Assembly (NCBI GenBank): GCA_937912115.1
Contig: CALDOI010000048.1
Location: forward strand, 62,001-126,000
Direction of reading: 5' to 3'
Source of the DNA: an uncultured Bacteroidota bacterium
Lineage (GTDB): Bacteria > Bacteroidota > Bacteroidia > Bacteroidales > F082
Length of the DNA stretch: 64,000 nt
Positions 8,642 through 19,100 of the stretch are shown here, one piece after another (position 1 is the first letter of the stretch; every line of letters begins with the position of its first letter). The notes beneath the pieces are model-generated. The model made no database searches, was not told the DNA's origin, and saw only the letters and a list, made by a program, of their open reading frames with translations. The position numbers were made by a program, and so were the translations under genes.

Positions 8642-10627
8642 ATGAGTACATATTACTTCAATATTGTACTATTACTTAAGCGACTGCTTCTGGTAGTATT
8701 ACTCTTTTTTGTTAGTAGACTCTTTTTCTACATTTATAACATTGGGATTTTTGCTGATGTTGAAGTCGCTGAATTATTCAAAATTTTCATTTTAGGTTTG
8801 CGATTCGACCTTTCTGTTATTTGCTATTTTAACTTATTATTCATAATTATCCATGTAATTCCAATTGGTAAAGCATTTAGCAATAGGGCAGTACAAATTT
8901 TACTCAAAATTTATTTTGTAACTGTAAATGGAATTTTAATACTAATAAATCTCGTTGATACCATATATTTTCATTTCATCCAAAAACGATCCACTGCCGA
9001 TGTTTTCAAGTTTATTTTCGTTAGCGATGATGTGTCAACTTTACTTCCCGGATTTGCAAAAGATTACTGGTTTGTTATTGCAATATGGATAGTTCTGATA
9101 ATCTTAACGTGGATGATTTATCCAAAATTAAGAATGAATAAGTCAGGAATAAATAATATTCCTCAAAAGTTCAGATTGAAACCATTGATATACAAATTAA
9201 TAACAATGATTATAATATTAGGATTATCGGTGATTGGAGCTAGGGGAGGGCTACAGCTTAAACCACTTGCAATAATAGATGCATCAAAACAAGTGAATGC
9301 CTCACAAATGCCACTCGTTCTTAATTCTGTTTTTACAATAATGACCACCTATGGTCATGATGCCCTTATTGGAAAAACATATTATTCATATGATGAGTGT
9401 AATGAAATATATCCAGTTACACATAGCTTCAACGATCAAAACGGTAAATTCAACAACAAAAATATTGTAGTGCTATTACTCGAAAGTTTTTCTAAAGAGT
9501 ATGTTGGTTTTCTAAATGATTATAATGGATATACTCCATTTCTTGATTCTCTGGCAAACCATTCATTGGTAATGGAAAATGCATTTGCAAACGGATTACG
9601 TTCTATTGATGCTATACCGGCAATTGTTATTGGAATACCTGCATTGATGGATGACCCGTTTATCACATCAATCTACAACAGAAACAACACAAACAGCCTT
9701 CCCGTATTATTGAAAGAGAAAGGGTATCAAACTGCTTTTTTTCATGGTGGAACAAATGGAACAATGAATTTTGATGGCTTTGCAAGTTATGCCGGCTTTG
9801 ATGATTACTATGGACGATTTGAATATGATAACGATGATGATTATGATGGCTCATGGGGAATTTATGACGAACCATTTTTGCAGTATTTTGCCCAAAAATG
9901 TAACTCATTCAACGAACCCTTCTTTGCTTTCGAGTTTACCTTAAGTTCCCATTATCCATATAGTATTCCTAAAGATCATAAAGGAGAATTTCCAGAAGGG
10001 CCAATGAAAATTCATAAGGTTATCAGATATTCAGATTATGCTCTTAAACAATTTTTTAGTTCCGCAAAAAAAATGTCGTGGTACAAAAACACTCTGTTTA
10101 TAATTGTTGCCGATCATCCTGCACAATCAGTAATTCCATCTAACAACGAGGATATTGATGAACAAGGAGATGTAATTAATAACTATTCGATGAGTTATTA
10201 TAAAAACACTTCTGGTCGTTACGCTATTCCAATGATCCTATTTTGTCCGGGAGATACATTGCTTAAAAATAATTGCTCATTTACTGTTCAGCAAACAGAT
10301 CTGATGCCAACAATTCTTGACTATTTGAATTACGACAAACCTTTTGTAGCCTTTGGATCAAGCATACTTAGGGATAGTTCGGAAAAAATAGCAGTTCAAT
10401 TTGTTAATGGTCTTTATCAAATTACTTCCGGAAAATACAGCCTGATTTTCGATGGGGATAAGAGTATTTCATTATTCAATAACTCAGAAGACCCGAAACA
10501 CAATAATAATCTAATATTACAGGAAACAGAAATAGCCAATAATCTGGAAACAACCATTAAAACCTTTCTGCAACAATATCTAACCCGGATGATAAATAAT
10601 GAACTGATGGTAAAAAGCAATTCATAA
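8642..10627 (+). CDS. LTA synthase-like membrane phosphotransferase (sulfatase fold)
   Basis: The protein has 661 residues. About five N-terminal transmembrane helices (to residue ~205) precede a large extracytoplasmic sulfatase/alkaline-phosphatase-fold domain. Metal-site residues can be placed: Glu281 (VVLLLESFS), the likely nucleophile Ser321 in GLRSIDAIP (Thr in Gram-positive LtaS), and Asp491-His492 in VADHPA. Family members move phosphoglycerol or phosphoethanolamine groups onto envelope glycolipids or glycans. Bacteroidota have no lipoteichoic acid, so a glycolipid, capsule or lipid A substrate is more likely. It forms an operon with the preceding methyltransferase and probably the following permease. 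Confidence 0.88.
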   Translation: MSTYYFNIVLLLKRLLLVVLLFFVSRLFFYIYNIGIFADVEVAELFKIFILGLRFDLSVICYFNLLFIIIHVIPIGKAFSNRAVQILLKIYFVTVNGILILINLVDTIYFHFIQKRSTADVFKFIFVSDDVSTLLPGFAKDYWFVIAIWIVLIILTWMIYPKLRMNKSGINNIPQKFRLKPLIYKLITMIIILGLSVIGARGGLQLKPLAIIDASKQVNASQMPLVLNSVFTIMTTYGHDALIGKTYYSYDECNEIYPVTHSFNDQNGKFNNKNIVVLLLESFSKEYVGFLNDYNGYTPFLDSLANHSLVMENAFANGLRSIDAIPAIVIGIPALMDDPFITSIYNRNNTNSLPVLLKEKGYQTAFFHGGTNGTMNFDGFASYAGFDDYYGRFEYDNDDDYDGSWGIYDEPFLQYFAQKCNSFNEPFFAFEFTLSSHYPYSIPKDHKGEFPEGPMKIHKVIRYSDYALKQFFSSAKKMSWYKNTLFIIVADHPAQSVIPSNNEDIDEQGDVINNYSMSYYKNTSGRYAIPMILFCPGDTLLKNNCSFTVQQTDLMPTILDYLNYDKPFVAFGSSILRDSSEKIAVQFVNGLYQITSGKYSLIFDGDKSISLFNNSEDPKHNNNLILQETEIANNLETTIKTFLQQYLTRMINNELMVKSNS

Positions 10628-10696
10628 AATTTATCTGATATTTGCAAGTTGTATATAGTATAAAGTGAACTAAAATTATACATTTAAAATTTATAA

Positions 10697-11935
10697 ATGC
10701 GACTACCTTACTTCATAGCAAAAAGGTATCTTATTTCAAAAAAGTCACACAATCTGATAAATATTATTTCTATCATTTCAGTTGTGGGTTTAGCTGTGGG
10801 AACTATAGCTCTAATTGTCGTATTATCAGTTTTTAATGGGTTTGAAGATGTAATAAAATCCCTGTATTCAACCTTTAATGCCGAGCTGCAAATTACAGCA
10901 ACTACCGGAAAAACTATTCATTATGATGGTTTCCCCCAAACAAAAATCCGAAGTATAAAAGGTGTTAAAGGGTTGACCGAAGTGGTTGAAGAAGACGCAC
11001 TATTCAAATATCGCGACAAGCAACATATTGCCAGAATTAAAGGGGTATCGGATGGTTTTATTGATCTATCACGAATGGATACAATGACTGTTAATGGGTC
11101 GTTTATACTTCAGGAAGGGCGATCAAATTTTGCTGTAGTAGGTGCCGGCATAGCCTGGTATCTTGACATTTATCCCCAGAATATTTCCGCCTTATTATCA
11201 GTTTTTGTTCCCAAAAGAGGAAATGCCTCTTCTTTCAACTTCGAAAATGCATTCAACAATGGCGCAATTCATCCAACAGGGGTTTTTTCGGTCCAGCAGG
11301 AATTTGATGAAAAATATGTTTTTATCCCCCTACGTTTTGCTCGTGAATTAATGGATTATACAGATGAAGTTACCAGCATAGAAGTAAGGTTTACACCCGA
11401 TGCTGAGACAGACAGGATTCAATCAGAGATTCAGACAATACTTGGAGATGAGTATTATGTTAAAAACCGATTCGAACAAAATGAATCCTTATTTAAACTC
11501 CTAAAATCGGAGAAAACAGCAATTTTCCTTATTCTTTTATTTATCCTAATTCTATCGTCATTTAACATGATCGGCTCATTATCGATTCTAATTGTTGAAA
11601 AAAATAAAGATATTGGAATACTTACAAGCATGGGTGCCGATTTAAAACTCATTAAGTCCATTTTCCTTACCGAAGGAATGCTAATAAGCCTGTTAGGAAG
11701 TATTACCGGATTGTTGATAGGATTTATTATCCTATTTATACAAGAAAATTATGGATTATTGCAACTAGGTAGTGGTGATGGAGATTTCGTAATATCAGCA
11801 TATCCGGTAAAAATGCAATTAATGGATTTTATCTATGTTTTTATTACGGTTTTAACTATTGGGTTAGTAGCTACATATTACCCGGTAAATTTTCTTAGCA
11901 AAAGAATTGTGGGAGGATCAAAACATAAGTTATAA
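10697..11935 (+). CDS. LolC/LolE-like FtsX-domain ABC transporter permease
   Basis: The protein has 412 residues with the family layout: a short cytoplasmic N-terminus (PYFIAKRYLISKK), transmembrane helix 1 at about 23-48 (VVGLAVGTIALIVVLSVFNGF), a ~220-residue periplasmic MacB_PCD domain, and three C-terminal helices forming the FtsX domain (IFLILLFILILSSFNMIGSL; EGMLISLLGSITGLLIGF; FIYVFITVLTIGLVATYYPV). LolC/E proteins extract lipoproteins from the inner membrane with the LolD ATPase, which is not encoded here. Its place after rbfA matches common Bacteroidota gene order, interrupted here by two envelope genes. Confidence 0.9.
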   Translation: MRLPYFIAKRYLISKKSHNLINIISIISVVGLAVGTIALIVVLSVFNGFEDVIKSLYSTFNAELQITATTGKTIHYDGFPQTKIRSIKGVKGLTEVVEEDALFKYRDKQHIARIKGVSDGFIDLSRMDTMTVNGSFILQEGRSNFAVVGAGIAWYLDIYPQNISALLSVFVPKRGNASSFNFENAFNNGAIHPTGVFSVQQEFDEKYVFIPLRFARELMDYTDEVTSIEVRFTPDAETDRIQSEIQTILGDEYYVKNRFEQNESLFKLLKSEKTAIFLILLFILILSSFNMIGSLSILIVEKNKDIGILTSMGADLKLIKSIFLTEGMLISLLGSITGLLIGFIILFIQENYGLLQLGSGDGDFVISAYPVKMQLMDFIYVFITVLTIGLVATYYPVNFLSKRIVGGSKHKL

Positions 11936-12063
11936 CCAGATGCATTCTACCTACAAAGAACACCCTATTTATATTGAATATTAATACAGTAGCTACCAAC
12001 CAATCTACGGTTTACATTGTCTATTAACATAAGCAACCAATTGATAAATAGTTTGTCTTAATC

Positions 12064-12094
12064 TTGATCTTGTGTAAAAAGGTTAGTACTTTTG
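12064..12094 (+). promoter_or_regulatory. predicted promoter of the C25 protease pair
   Basis: TTG at 12064-12066 and TACTTTTG at 12087-12094 are spaced by 20 nt. They fit the Bacteroidota -33 (TTTG/TTG) and -7 (TAnnTTTG) elements, giving a leader of about 50 nt before the ATG at 12153. This is the best-formed promoter seen in the window. Confidence 0.55.
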
Positions 12095-12152
12095 GCATCG
12101 TTAATTTTAAAGCTATAATAATCAAACTAATACGATCAAACCAATAATTATT

Positions 12153-15100
12153 ATGAGAAAGTTATACTCTATTATATTACTATTAGTAGTGATATTATTT
12201 TATTGTAATTCAAGCATTTATTCGAACAATCAAACAATTGTTGTTAACAAAACCAAACAATCAAGCCTTCAGTTGGTAGTTTCATCGCCAATAAAGCTGG
12301 GGTTCATTTCTACTGTTGGTGAGATTAATGTGAATAATATTAAAACCGACTTAGGCAATTTCACACGTCTTACTATCGATCGTTTTGGAAAATCATCCAA
12401 AGTTGGTTATCCGGAACTACCTGTTATGCACCAGCTCATGGAAATACCAATGAACGCAACGGTAGAGGTAAAAGTTATTAGTTCGAAGGTCGTGAAATTT
12501 AATTTAATCAATAAAGGGATTTCATCACAGCTTGTTCCAGTGCAGCCGTCACAACCAAAATGTGGAAGCTCAAAAGCCTTTGAAATCAACAATGGTATAT
12601 ATTCAGAAGATACTTACTACAGTGAAGAACTCGTTTCGGTGGAAGTTCTGGGCGTTATGCGTGGTGCTAATATCGGACGATTAAATTTTTCACCGGTTAG
12701 TTACAATCCTGTAACAAATACAATCAGCGTTATTGAAGAAATAGAATTCGAAATTACATTTATTGATGCTGATCTTGGATTAACTGCCGAACTAAAGCAT
12801 AGTACTAGATCTCCTTATTTCGATGGAATTTATAACCAGCTTCTTAATAGTCAGTACAATTCACAAACACGCGATAATTTTACAACCTATCCCGTAAGTT
12901 ATGTTATTATTTCCGATAGAATGTTTGAAGATCAGTTACAACCATTTATAAACTGGAAAAAACGTAAAGGCTTTACTGTAACGGAAGCCTATACTGACGA
13001 TATAGGGGGTTCCCTTCAGCAAATAAAAGATTATATTCAAGCACTTTACGACGGAGGAACGCCTGACAACCCTTCGCCATCATTTGTTCTTTTCGTTGGT
13101 GATATTGCTCAAATACCCGCATGGAATAATGGTGATGGAGTAACCGACAGAAATTATGTAGAATACACAGGCGATCTTTTCCCCGAGATTTTTTACGGAA
13201 GGTTTTCGGCAGAAAATACTACACATCTTCAGCCTTACATCGATAAAACTCTTATGTATGAGATGTATACTATGCCAAACCCAACATATCTTGATACAGT
13301 GTTGTTGGTAAGCGGGGTTGATGGAAGTTATGCTCAAGATTGGGGTAATGGCCAAATTAACTATGGTACAATAAACTACTTCAATGATGATCATGATATT
13401 TTTTCAAACACTTATTTATATCCGGCATCCGGAAGCGCATCAGCCGCAATTAAGCAACATGTTAGCGATGGTATTACATTCGGAAACTATACTGCCCACT
13501 GCTCACCAAATGGTTGGGCCGATCCCTCATTTGTAATAAGCGATATTCCAGGCCTAACTAATCAGGACAAGTACGGGCTGCTTATAGGTAACTGCTGTTC
13601 ATCGAGTGAATATCAAACAGTTTGCTTTGCAGAAGAAATACTACGGGCTGAAAATAAAGGCTGTGTTGGTTACATCGGGGGTTCAAATAGTACATACTGG
13701 GATGAGGATTATTACTTTGGTGTTGGTGTTGGAACAATAAATGAGAATCCACCACCATATGAAGAAACAACCCTAGGAAGCTACGACAGATCTTTCCATG
13801 ATCATGGTGAGGAATTTTCCGAATGGTTTACAACTATGGATCAAGTTGTTTTTGCTGGTAATTTAGCAGTATCCGAAAGTGGATCATCACTTGAGCAATA
13901 TTACTGGGATATCTACAATCTGATGGGCGATCCTTCATTGATGATTTATTATTCAATGCCAGATGTAAATACAGTAACTCATGAACCGTATATAATGATT
14001 GGAGCAACATCCTTTACAGTCAATGCAGCTCCCTATTCATACGTTGCTTTAAATAATAATGGTGAAAATATTGTTTCCGTATTGGCAAACCAAAATGGAG
14101 TAGCCATATTGGAATTTGAAAGTTTTACAACTCCGGGCTTAGCTGAGCTTGTTATAACCGCTCAAAACTACCAGCCATATATAGAAGATGTTCAAATATT
14201 TGCGCCTAATGGCCCTTTCTGTATCTACGAAAATCATACAATTAACGATGATTCGCTTGGTAATGGAAACGGAAACCCTGAATACAATGAACAGGTATTT
14301 ATTAACCTATCAATGGTTAATTATGGTAATGATGATGCCAACAATGTAAATGTTACAATCTCCACTGCTTGCGCAGATGTATTTATTGAAGACGCTACAG
14401 ATATTTTTGACACAATACATGTAAATGAAGTAGTTACAAATGACCTTGGTTTGCTGATTCATATAAGTGATGGTATAGAAGACCAAACCACAATGGTATT
14501 TGATGTTATTGCAATAGATAGTCAGGATTCAATATGGGAAAGCCAGTTCGAAATTAAAGCTTTTGCTCCCAAATTAACACCTCTAGAACTTATTGTTGAC
14601 GATAGCTATACAGGAAATAATAATGGTCGACTTGATCCGGGAGAAGAAGCAATAATTAAAATTAAAACAACAAATACCGGACATTGCGTTGCTTATGATG
14701 TATTGGGGTCATTAATATCATATAACCCATATATAACTGTAACCAGTGGCGACACAATTATCCCCACATTAAGTACCTTTGGTGCTGTATATCCACAATT
14801 TAATGTTGTGGTTGATATAGATGCACCCGATGGTATCCTTGCAGAAATGAGATACCAATTAACGTCAGGAGCCTATTTTGTTGAACGTTCATATTATCCA
14901 AAGGTTGGTTTAATTGTTGAAGATTGGGAAACCGGTAATTTCAACAAGTTTAACTGGCAAAGCGGTGGTAACTCTCCTTGGCTGATAACAGATTTATATC
15001 CCTTCGAAGGTGATTATGATGTTGTTTCTGGTGCCATTGGAAATAATCAAACATCAGAATTTTGGATTCAATATCAGGTAATGTCACCCGACACAATTAG

Positions 15101-16139
15101 CTTCCATAAAAAAGTTTCATCGGAATCTGATTTTGATTTTATTCAGTTTTATATTGACAATATATTGCAGGACGAATGGTCGGGCACAAATGAGGGATGG
15201 ACCAGAGAATCATATTCGGTTTTTCCAGGCATAAGAAAATTCAGATGGGTTTATAGTAAAGATTATTCAGGAATAGGTGGTGTAGATAAAGCATGGGTTG
15301 ATTATATAGAGCTACCCATGATGATGATTACAACTGTATTTGCAGGCCCGGATAATGTTGTATGCGAAAACAATGTATTCCAATGTGCAGGGTCGGCAAC
15401 AAACTTTGATTCAATATTCTGGGAGACATCGGGCACAGGAATTTTTGATAATATTAATTTGCTTGATCCAGTCTATACTCCTTCCGATGAAGATATTCTA
15501 ACTGGCAATGTGTTGCTAAGTCTTAACCTTATTGATGTTGATGGCATACCTGCCAGCGACACTATGAATTTGGATGTAAATAATGTACCAAACACCCCAA
15601 CAATGCCTGTTGGTCCTGAGGAAATAGATTTACAATTAGTGTCGCAAAGCGAATACACAATAGATGCTATTCAGGGTGTTAGCACATATTTGTGGTCGGT
15701 TTACCCTGATGAATCAGGTACTATTTCAGGAACCCAAACAACGGGAACCGTAACATGGAACAATCAATATGAAGGTGAAGCATGGGTTAAGGTACATGGA
15801 GTAAATAATTGTGGTGTAGGAAGTAGTTCCGACTCTTTACTCATTGTTGTTAGTAATTCTGTTGGTATAAGTAGTATCTCAGCTGGTATTATAGTAAGTA
15901 TCAACCCAAATCCTGCCAAAGGGATTTTTGTACTAAATTTATCACCATCACATGAAAATGAAGTAAGTATAATTATTACTAACCAGATTGGATCAACCGT
16001 ATATTCAAATAAGATTGTGAATATCGTTGATGGCTTTAAACTTGCCATTGATTTTACTGACCAGTCGTCAGGTTTATATTTTGTAGAAACCAAAACTAAA
16101 TCTGGAAGTAACATAAGTAAACTCATGATTGTTAAATAA
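12153..16139 (+). CDS. gingipain-family (C25) cysteine protease, Kgp-like active site, T9SS cargo
   Basis: The protein has 1,328 residues. A signal peptide (1-24) is followed by a C25 propeptide (to about 240) and the caspase-like catalytic domain (about 245-600). His449 (YTAHCSPNGW) and Cys482 (GNCCSSSEY) are 33 residues apart, as in gingipains. GNCC and YIGGSNSTYWDEDYY resemble Kgp rather than Rgp. The usual Gly after the catalytic His is Cys here. C-terminal to this lie beta-sandwich modules, a cleaved-adhesin/MAM-like domain (VEDWETGNFNKF, ~930-1055), a PKD-like segment and a type A T9SS sorting domain (INPNPAKGIFVL...SKLMIVK). It is predicted to be surface-bound or released; its substrates are unknown. 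Confidence 0.92.
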   Translation: MRKLYSIILLLVVILFYCNSSIYSNNQTIVVNKTKQSSLQLVVSSPIKLGFISTVGEINVNNIKTDLGNFTRLTIDRFGKSSKVGYPELPVMHQLMEIPMNATVEVKVISSKVVKFNLINKGISSQLVPVQPSQPKCGSSKAFEINNGIYSEDTYYSEELVSVEVLGVMRGANIGRLNFSPVSYNPVTNTISVIEEIEFEITFIDADLGLTAELKHSTRSPYFDGIYNQLLNSQYNSQTRDNFTTYPVSYVIISDRMFEDQLQPFINWKKRKGFTVTEAYTDDIGGSLQQIKDYIQALYDGGTPDNPSPSFVLFVGDIAQIPAWNNGDGVTDRNYVEYTGDLFPEIFYGRFSAENTTHLQPYIDKTLMYEMYTMPNPTYLDTVLLVSGVDGSYAQDWGNGQINYGTINYFNDDHDIFSNTYLYPASGSASAAIKQHVSDGITFGNYTAHCSPNGWADPSFVISDIPGLTNQDKYGLLIGNCCSSSEYQTVCFAEEILRAENKGCVGYIGGSNSTYWDEDYYFGVGVGTINENPPPYEETTLGSYDRSFHDHGEEFSEWFTTMDQVVFAGNLAVSESGSSLEQYYWDIYNLMGDPSLMIYYSMPDVNTVTHEPYIMIGATSFTVNAAPYSYVALNNNGENIVSVLANQNGVAILEFESFTTPGLAELVITAQNYQPYIEDVQIFAPNGPFCIYENHTINDDSLGNGNGNPEYNEQVFINLSMVNYGNDDANNVNVTISTACADVFIEDATDIFDTIHVNEVVTNDLGLLIHISDGIEDQTTMVFDVIAIDSQDSIWESQFEIKAFAPKLTPLELIVDDSYTGNNNGRLDPGEEAIIKIKTTNTGHCVAYDVLGSLISYNPYITVTSGDTIIPTLSTFGAVYPQFNVVVDIDAPDGILAEMRYQLTSGAYFVERSYYPKVGLIVEDWETGNFNKFNWQSGGNSPWLITDLYPFEGDYDVVSGAIGNNQTSEFWIQYQVMSPDTISFHKKVSSESDFDFIQFYIDNILQDEWSGTNEGWTRESYSVFPGIRKFRWVYSKDYSGIGGVDKAWVDYIELPMMMITTVFAGPDNVVCENNVFQCAGSATNFDSIFWETSGTGIFDNINLLDPVYTPSDEDILTGNVLLSLNLIDVDGIPASDTMNLDVNNVPNTPTMPVGPEEIDLQLVSQSEYTIDAIQGVSTYLWSVYPDESGTISGTQTTGTVTWNNQYEGEAWVKVHGVNNCGVGSSSDSLLIVVSNSVGISSISAGIIVSINPNPAKGIFVLNLSPSHENEVSIIITNQIGSTVYSNKIVNIVDGFKLAIDFTDQSSGLYFVETKTKSGSNISKLMIVK

Positions 16140-16179
16140 TAGAGTTTGAAAAAACCAATATCAACTAAATAAAAGAGTA

Positions 16180-19100
16180 ATGAAAAAATTAACATTATTA
16201 GTGTTATTTGTGACCATGGCAATTTTTTTAAGTGCCACGGAGTGGGTAGATATAAATGCGAATAACCCATCACCAACAAAAATCACTTTATTAAATTCAG
16301 ATATTACAAGTTCCCTTATCCATGTAACCATGGATGGTTACTACGCTAAAGATGTAAAAGTTCATAATGAGTTAGCGAAAATTGTATCAATGATAAATGG
16401 AACACCAATTTTAAAATTAGGAGCTCCTGAAGTTCAGAAAATTACAACTTCGCTTATTATTCCTGATAATGGAAAAATGCATGTTAATATTATATCATCA
16501 AAATTTAAGGAATACAAAAATATTGACATACTACCATCAAAGGGTAATCTTTACAGGGATATTGATCCTTCGGATATTGCTTACGAATATGGAGAAGAAT
16601 ATGAAACTGATGCCTTTTATCCTGGTGAACTTGCTAGTTTAAGAGATCCATACATTGTACGTGATTTTCGTGGACAAACAGTTGTAATTTATCCATTTCA
16701 ATATAACCCTGTTCAAAAAACACTTCGTGTTTATTATGACATCGTACTAGAGGTTAAACAAGTTGACGATAATGGAATTAACACTCTAACTCGTCAGAGT
16801 TCCTTGACGGAAATAAATACTGTTTTTAAAGGTATTTATGATAGGCATTTTCTAAACTATAGTGCAACATCTAGCCGTTATACACCGGTTGATGATCATG
16901 GTAATATGTTAATTATTTCTTACGGCAATTTTATGGATGAAATGCAGCCATTAGTTGACTGGAAAATTAAAGCAGGGATGCCTGTTGAGATTGTTGATGT
17001 TGCTACAATAGGTGGTTCCGCACAAATAAAGCAATATATTTCTACATATTATAATGATAATGGACTAACTTTTGTACTACTTGTAGGTGATGCAGCACAG
17101 GTTCCTTCTAGTTCAAATGGAGGTAATGATTCTGATAACAATTACGTTTATATTGTGGGTAACGACCACTACCCAGATGCCTTTATTGGTCGTTTTTCTG
17201 CGGAGAATGAAAACCATGTTGTTACACAGGTTACCAGAACTCTTGAATACGAAATGAATCCAATAACTGATCCTGATTGGTATTCAGAAGCAATCGGAAT
17301 AGCATCTGCTGAAGGTCCGGGCGATGACAATGAATACGATTATCAACATATTCGCAATATTAATACCGATCTTTTGGGCTTTACATACACTTATGCTTAT
17401 GAATTATTTGATGGTAGTCAGGGAGGCGAAGATGCCCCTGGTAATCCTTCATCGGCAGATGTTGCAATTGCTGTAAACAGTGGAGCATCGGTTATGACTT
17501 ATACCGGCCATGGATCAAACACAGCGTGGAGTACTTCAGGATTTTCTAACTCAGGTGTAAACAACCTAACCAACGTTGGAAAATTGCCATTTATTTATGA
17601 TGTGGCATGTGTTAATGGTAATTTTGTAGGCATTACTTGTTTTGCCGAAGCATGGTTAAGAGCAGAAGATAATGGTGAGCCTACCGGAGCTATTGCTGCA
17701 ATGATGTCAACAATTAACCAAAGCTGGAATCCACCAATGTGTGGGCAAGATGAAATGATTGATATTCTTACTGAACAATATTCCAATAACATTAAGAGAA
17801 CATTTGCCGGTATAGGCATTAATGGTTGTATGTTAATGAACGATGAGTATGGAAGTGGTGGTAATGAAATGACAGACACCTGGAATGTTTTCGGAGACCC
17901 GTCCTTGATGGTTCGTACAGCTACTCCGGCAACCATGACCGTATCAATGGCACCTGCAATATTATTAGGGACAACATCATATACTGTTACTTGCGATGCT
18001 GAAGATGGTTTAGTAGCGTTAACATCAAATGGTGTAATTCTATCAACAGCTATTGTTGAAAATGGTGAGGCGGTATTACAGTTTGATCCAATGACCCAAC
18101 CGGGTCTGGTGGATCTTGTTATAACAGGCTTTAATTATCGACCAACTATTACTCAAATAGATGTAATTGCCGCCAATGGACCATATTTGCTTTATGCCGA
18201 TCATACCGTAAACGATTCTCTTGGTAATGACAATACTGTTCCTGAATTTGGAGAAACAATATTCTTAAATGTAGGTATCGAAAACCTGGGTATTGATGAT
18301 GCTGTTGATGTACTTACAACAATAAGTATTGTGGACCCATATGTTGAAATAATTGATGATACTGAGTTATATGAGCTAATACAAGTAAACCAAACAGCAT
18401 ATAAAGAAAACGGTTTCGAAATTCTTCTTGCCGATAATATTCCTGATCAACACAAATTAAATTTCATATTAACAGCTACCGATATTAACGATTCAACTTG
18501 GATAAATGAATTTGAAGTTACAGCGGCGGGACCGGTACTTACTGCTTTAGAAATGGTAATTGATGACAGTGAAACAGGAAATAACAACGGACTTCTTGAT
18601 GCCGGTGAATCAGCAAAGCTTATAATCAAAACTACAAATGAGGGCCACTGTGCAGCTAATGATGTAACTGCCTCATTAATTGCTTATAATCCATATATCA
18701 CAGTACTTAGTGGTGATACAATACTATCTGTACTGGGTACATTTGGAGCCAGTTATCCTGAATTTGACATAGAAGTATCAGATGATGCTCCTGAAGGCAT
18801 TCTTGCCGAAATGAAATATCAACTAACATCTGGAAGCTACTCAGCTGAACGGTCATATTTTCCAAAAGTGGGTATTATACTTGAAGACTGGGAAACAGGT
18901 GATTTTAATAAATTTGATTGGCACACGGGAGGAAATCAGCCATGGGTTATAAGTACTCTATATCCTTATGAGGGTGACTTTGATGTTACATCAGGGGTCA
19001 TTGGTAATAATCAGGACTCTGAACTTTGGATTCAATACGAGGTTATGTCGCCCGACTCAATCAGCTTTTATAAAAAAGTATCCTCAGAGGCAGATTTTGA

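Noticed and set aside
15764-16279. A 171-codon minus-strand open frame across the junction of the two C25 genes
   Set aside because: It is antisense to the T9SS sorting domain of the first protease and the signal peptide of the second, has no family likeness, and mirrors their codon pattern.
17595-17936. A 113-codon minus-strand open frame within the second C25 gene
   Set aside because: It is antisense to the catalytic domain, whose motifs are intact, and its own sequence shows no family pattern.
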